From NCBI GenBank assembly GCA_964615975.1, contig CAZTTH010000001.1, forward strand, positions 62,001 through 126,000: a stretch of 64,000 nucleotides of DNA, read 5' to 3'. Both the position numbers and the translations under genes were made by a program. The DNA is from CAZTTH01 sp964615975. GTDB taxonomy: Bacteria > Verrucomicrobiota > Lentisphaeria > JABSQK01 > JAJFLO01. The first letter of the stretch is position 1, and each line of letters opens with the position of its first letter. Shown one piece after another: positions 62,553 to 64,000 of the stretch. The notes under the pieces were generated by a model. It saw only the letters and a list, made by a program, of their open reading frames with translations. It did not search any database and had not been told where the DNA came from.

Positions 62553-63434
62553 TCAGCGCGGTGCGAGAACGACTCTGAAGCCAAGATTGCCGCCGATATC
62601 TTCAGGAAAATTTCCATCACGAGTAGCACATCGGCATTCGAAATCCATGATGTGCCAGCCGCCCCCGCGGACGACACGATAATCCCCGTGATCAGGGCCA
62701 CGCGGATCGATTTCAATTGATGGCAGAGTCTCGTAGCTGTCGTAGCGATCCCAACACCATTCCATGACATTGCCCTGCATATCATAAATACCCCAGTCAT
62801 TGGGTTGCAATTGGCCTACCACATGAGTTTCTCCATTACTGTTTTTATCGAACCATGCATCGTCTTCATAATGAAGTTGATTTCTATTGACAGGCACCGC
62901 ATAATTCCCGGAGTGACAACAATACTCCCATTCCGCTTCGGTTGGTAAACGATACACGTAACCAGCTGGTACACGGGAAACATTAATTTCATGGTCGCTG
63001 AGACGTCGACAGAATTCATTGGCATCATCCCAGCTAACATTTTCAACCGGGCGACGCGATCCTTGAAAATAACTTGGGTTCTCGTTCATGAGTGCTGCAT
63101 ATTGAGTTTGGGTGACTTCATAAATCCCAATCCAGAATGGTGCTGAGATGTATACTGGATGCGCCGGTTTTTCGTTTCGCTTGATCGCCCCGTTACCCAT
63201 GGTGAATTTTCCCGGCTTGATCGGTGCGAATTCCATGCCGATACCGGGAACGATCCAAAGCGCATTGATTTTAGGGTATTTTAGAACTGTTGCGGGGGAG
63301 GCAAATGGTGAAGAATCAGCAGTGGGGGAGGGGATTGGTTTGATAGGAGATCGGGAATTTATTTGGCAGGAAAAAATGAAAAAAGTCGCCAATAATCCAA
63401 CCCCAGCTTTAGCAATATCGGAACTACGATTCAT
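62553..63434 (-). CDS. SUMF1-domain lipoprotein (formylglycine-enzyme-like, possibly inactive)
   Basis: A protein of 293 residues. The lipoprotein signal ends LLATFFIFSC (Cys23). The SUMF1/FGE domain follows with GKFTMGNGAIKRNEKPAHPV, YEVTQTQYAALMNENPSYFQ, RPVENVSWDDANEFCRRLSD, YRLPTEAEWEYCCHSG, GNVMEWCWDRYDSYET and RVVRGGGWHIMDF...GNLGFRVV. In active FGE two cysteines five residues apart sit before the last RxAxR; here ECRCATRDG keeps the second, while the first position is Asp. The protein is therefore probably not a standard sulfatase-activating enzyme. SUMF1-like proteins in the PVC group serve as lectin-like or structural domains in other cases. It lies upstream of the TMTC-like gene on the same strand. 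Confidence 0.87.
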   Translation of the reverse strand: MNRSSDIAKAGVGLLATFFIFSCQINSRSPIKPIPSPTADSSPFASPATVLKYPKINALWIVPGIGMEFAPIKPGKFTMGNGAIKRNEKPAHPVYISAPFWIGIYEVTQTQYAALMNENPSYFQGSRRPVENVSWDDANEFCRRLSDHEINVSRVPAGYVYRLPTEAEWEYCCHSGNYAVPVNRNQLHYEDDAWFDKNSNGETHVVGQLQPNDWGIYDMQGNVMEWCWDRYDSYETLPSIEIDPRGPDHGDYRVVRGGGWHIMDFECRCATRDGNFPEDIGGNLGFRVVLAPR

Positions 63435-63543
63435 TCATGAAATAATGATTAATTCTTGGAGGTTATTTTGTTTTTGGTGAAGGTCATCATATCAGTTGTT
63501 TTCATTGTCAATACCTACGATCGCTACAATTGGAATATACAGT

Positions 63544-64000
63544 TCAGGAATTGGTCTGGGCTGCTGATTCCCAACGTTTACGTACTCGTTGTGGCAGGGA
63601 TTTGTCAGGTTTGGTTATCAGGGCATCTTCACCCAGGATATCTTTCAATGTTTTTTCTAGTGTCTGGGAATAGGCGATTTTAAAATCATTGCCAGCGCGA
63701 ACAAAGGCAATTTGTCCCGAGGAACAAATCAAGGTTAGAATAACAGCGGTTTGCCCGGAATTTTGCTGTAATATATTGATCAGCTCGGTGAATAATTCCG
63801 GGGTGGCATTGGCTTCATATATCCGCAAATGAATTTCTTTGGTATAGAGTGTGGGCACCGACTCTATAGGAATGATTTTATCCACCACCACTTTTGCCTG
63901 ATTACCGTCACCATCGCGAAATGAGGCATACCCTTCGACAAATACCGCGCGATCATCATGGATTTCCCCGACATTTGTCGTATAGGTTTCAGAATATACC
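63544..64000 (-). CDS. dnaE: DNA polymerase III alpha subunit, C-terminal part (partial, 5' end cut)
   Basis: The frame is open from the window edge to the stop at 63544 (about 151 residues). Translated by hand, it starts with VYSETYTTNVGEIHDDRAVF and continues VEGYASFRDGDGNQAKVVVD and KIIPIESVPTLYTKEIHLRI. The segment matches the OB-fold and C-terminal region of DnaE, which includes the V-EGxxSxRDGDxxxxVxVxxIIPLEE pattern and the tau-binding end. DnaE is the replicative polymerase. The catalytic part is outside the window. The gene lies upstream of the SUMF1 gene with 109 bases between. Confidence 0.78.
   Translation of the reverse strand, partial: VYSETYTTNVGEIHDDRAVFVEGYASFRDGDGNQAKVVVDKIIPIESVPTLYTKEIHLRIYEANATPELFTELINILQQNSGQTAVILTLICSSGQIAFVRAGNDFKIAYSQTLEKTLKDILGEDALITKPDKSLPQRVRKRWESAAQTNS

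Overview
The window is an AT-rich stretch of a Gram-negative bacterial chromosome, about two thirds housekeeping genes. Lipoprotein signals, a TolC-type outer-membrane protein, an LpoB-type lipoprotein, a TIGR04073 (exosortase-system-associated) protein, TMTC-like membrane/TPR proteins, a SUMF1-domain lipoprotein and a MoxR/Bat operon together suggest the PVC group (Lentisphaerota, Kiritimatiellota or Verrucomicrobiota). This is inference from gene content; no 16S gene is present and no search was run.

Layout. 1-3641: an RdgC-like gene cut by the window edge, a TfoX-N protein, a GAF/SpoIIE-type phosphatase and a class I aldolase. 3898-6876: a secreted protein of GLxN-type repeats, an ABC-2 permease without an ATPase, a 59-residue membrane microprotein and a CPBP protease. 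7116-13066: a tripartite efflux system (TolC-like lipoprotein, MacA-like adaptor, ATPase, MacB-like permease). 13256-19120: a TIGR04073 gene with a nucleotidyltransferase-fold gene, a TMTC-like TPR protein, and three lipoprotein genes (COG3014, YcfL/DUF1425, LpoB). 19305-23272: proA, a TlyA-type methyltransferase and rpsA.

23349-42952 is the core information-processing block: tRNA-Thr, tuf, rpmG, tRNA-Trp, secE, nusG, rplK-A-J-L, rpoB, rpoC, rpsL, rpsG, fusA, rpsJ, rplC, rplD, rplW, rplB, rpsS. It stops after rpsS; the usual continuation (rplV, rpsC, rplP and so on) is absent, and a dus gene follows on the other strand. RpoB carries Asn where E. coli has His526, and S12 carries Pro where E. 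coli has Lys88. Both are classic antibiotic-target positions.

42994-51463: dus, dcd, aspS, hisS, an HU/IHF gene, a membrane HExxH protein, tRNA-Phe, tRNA-Arg and a phosphohexomutase. 51602-59598: pilT and a MoxR, DUF58, membrane protein, BatA, BatB/C operon. 59826-64000: an HTH-EIIA fusion, a second TMTC-like protein, a SUMF1 lipoprotein and the 3' end of dnaE.

I found no CRISPR array, insertion sequence, prophage, rRNA gene or clear defence island. The most interesting points are the early end of the S10 cluster, the two natural target-site variants, the LpoB lipoprotein cluster, the paired TMTC-like proteins and the repeat protein. None of these amounts to a clearly new system.
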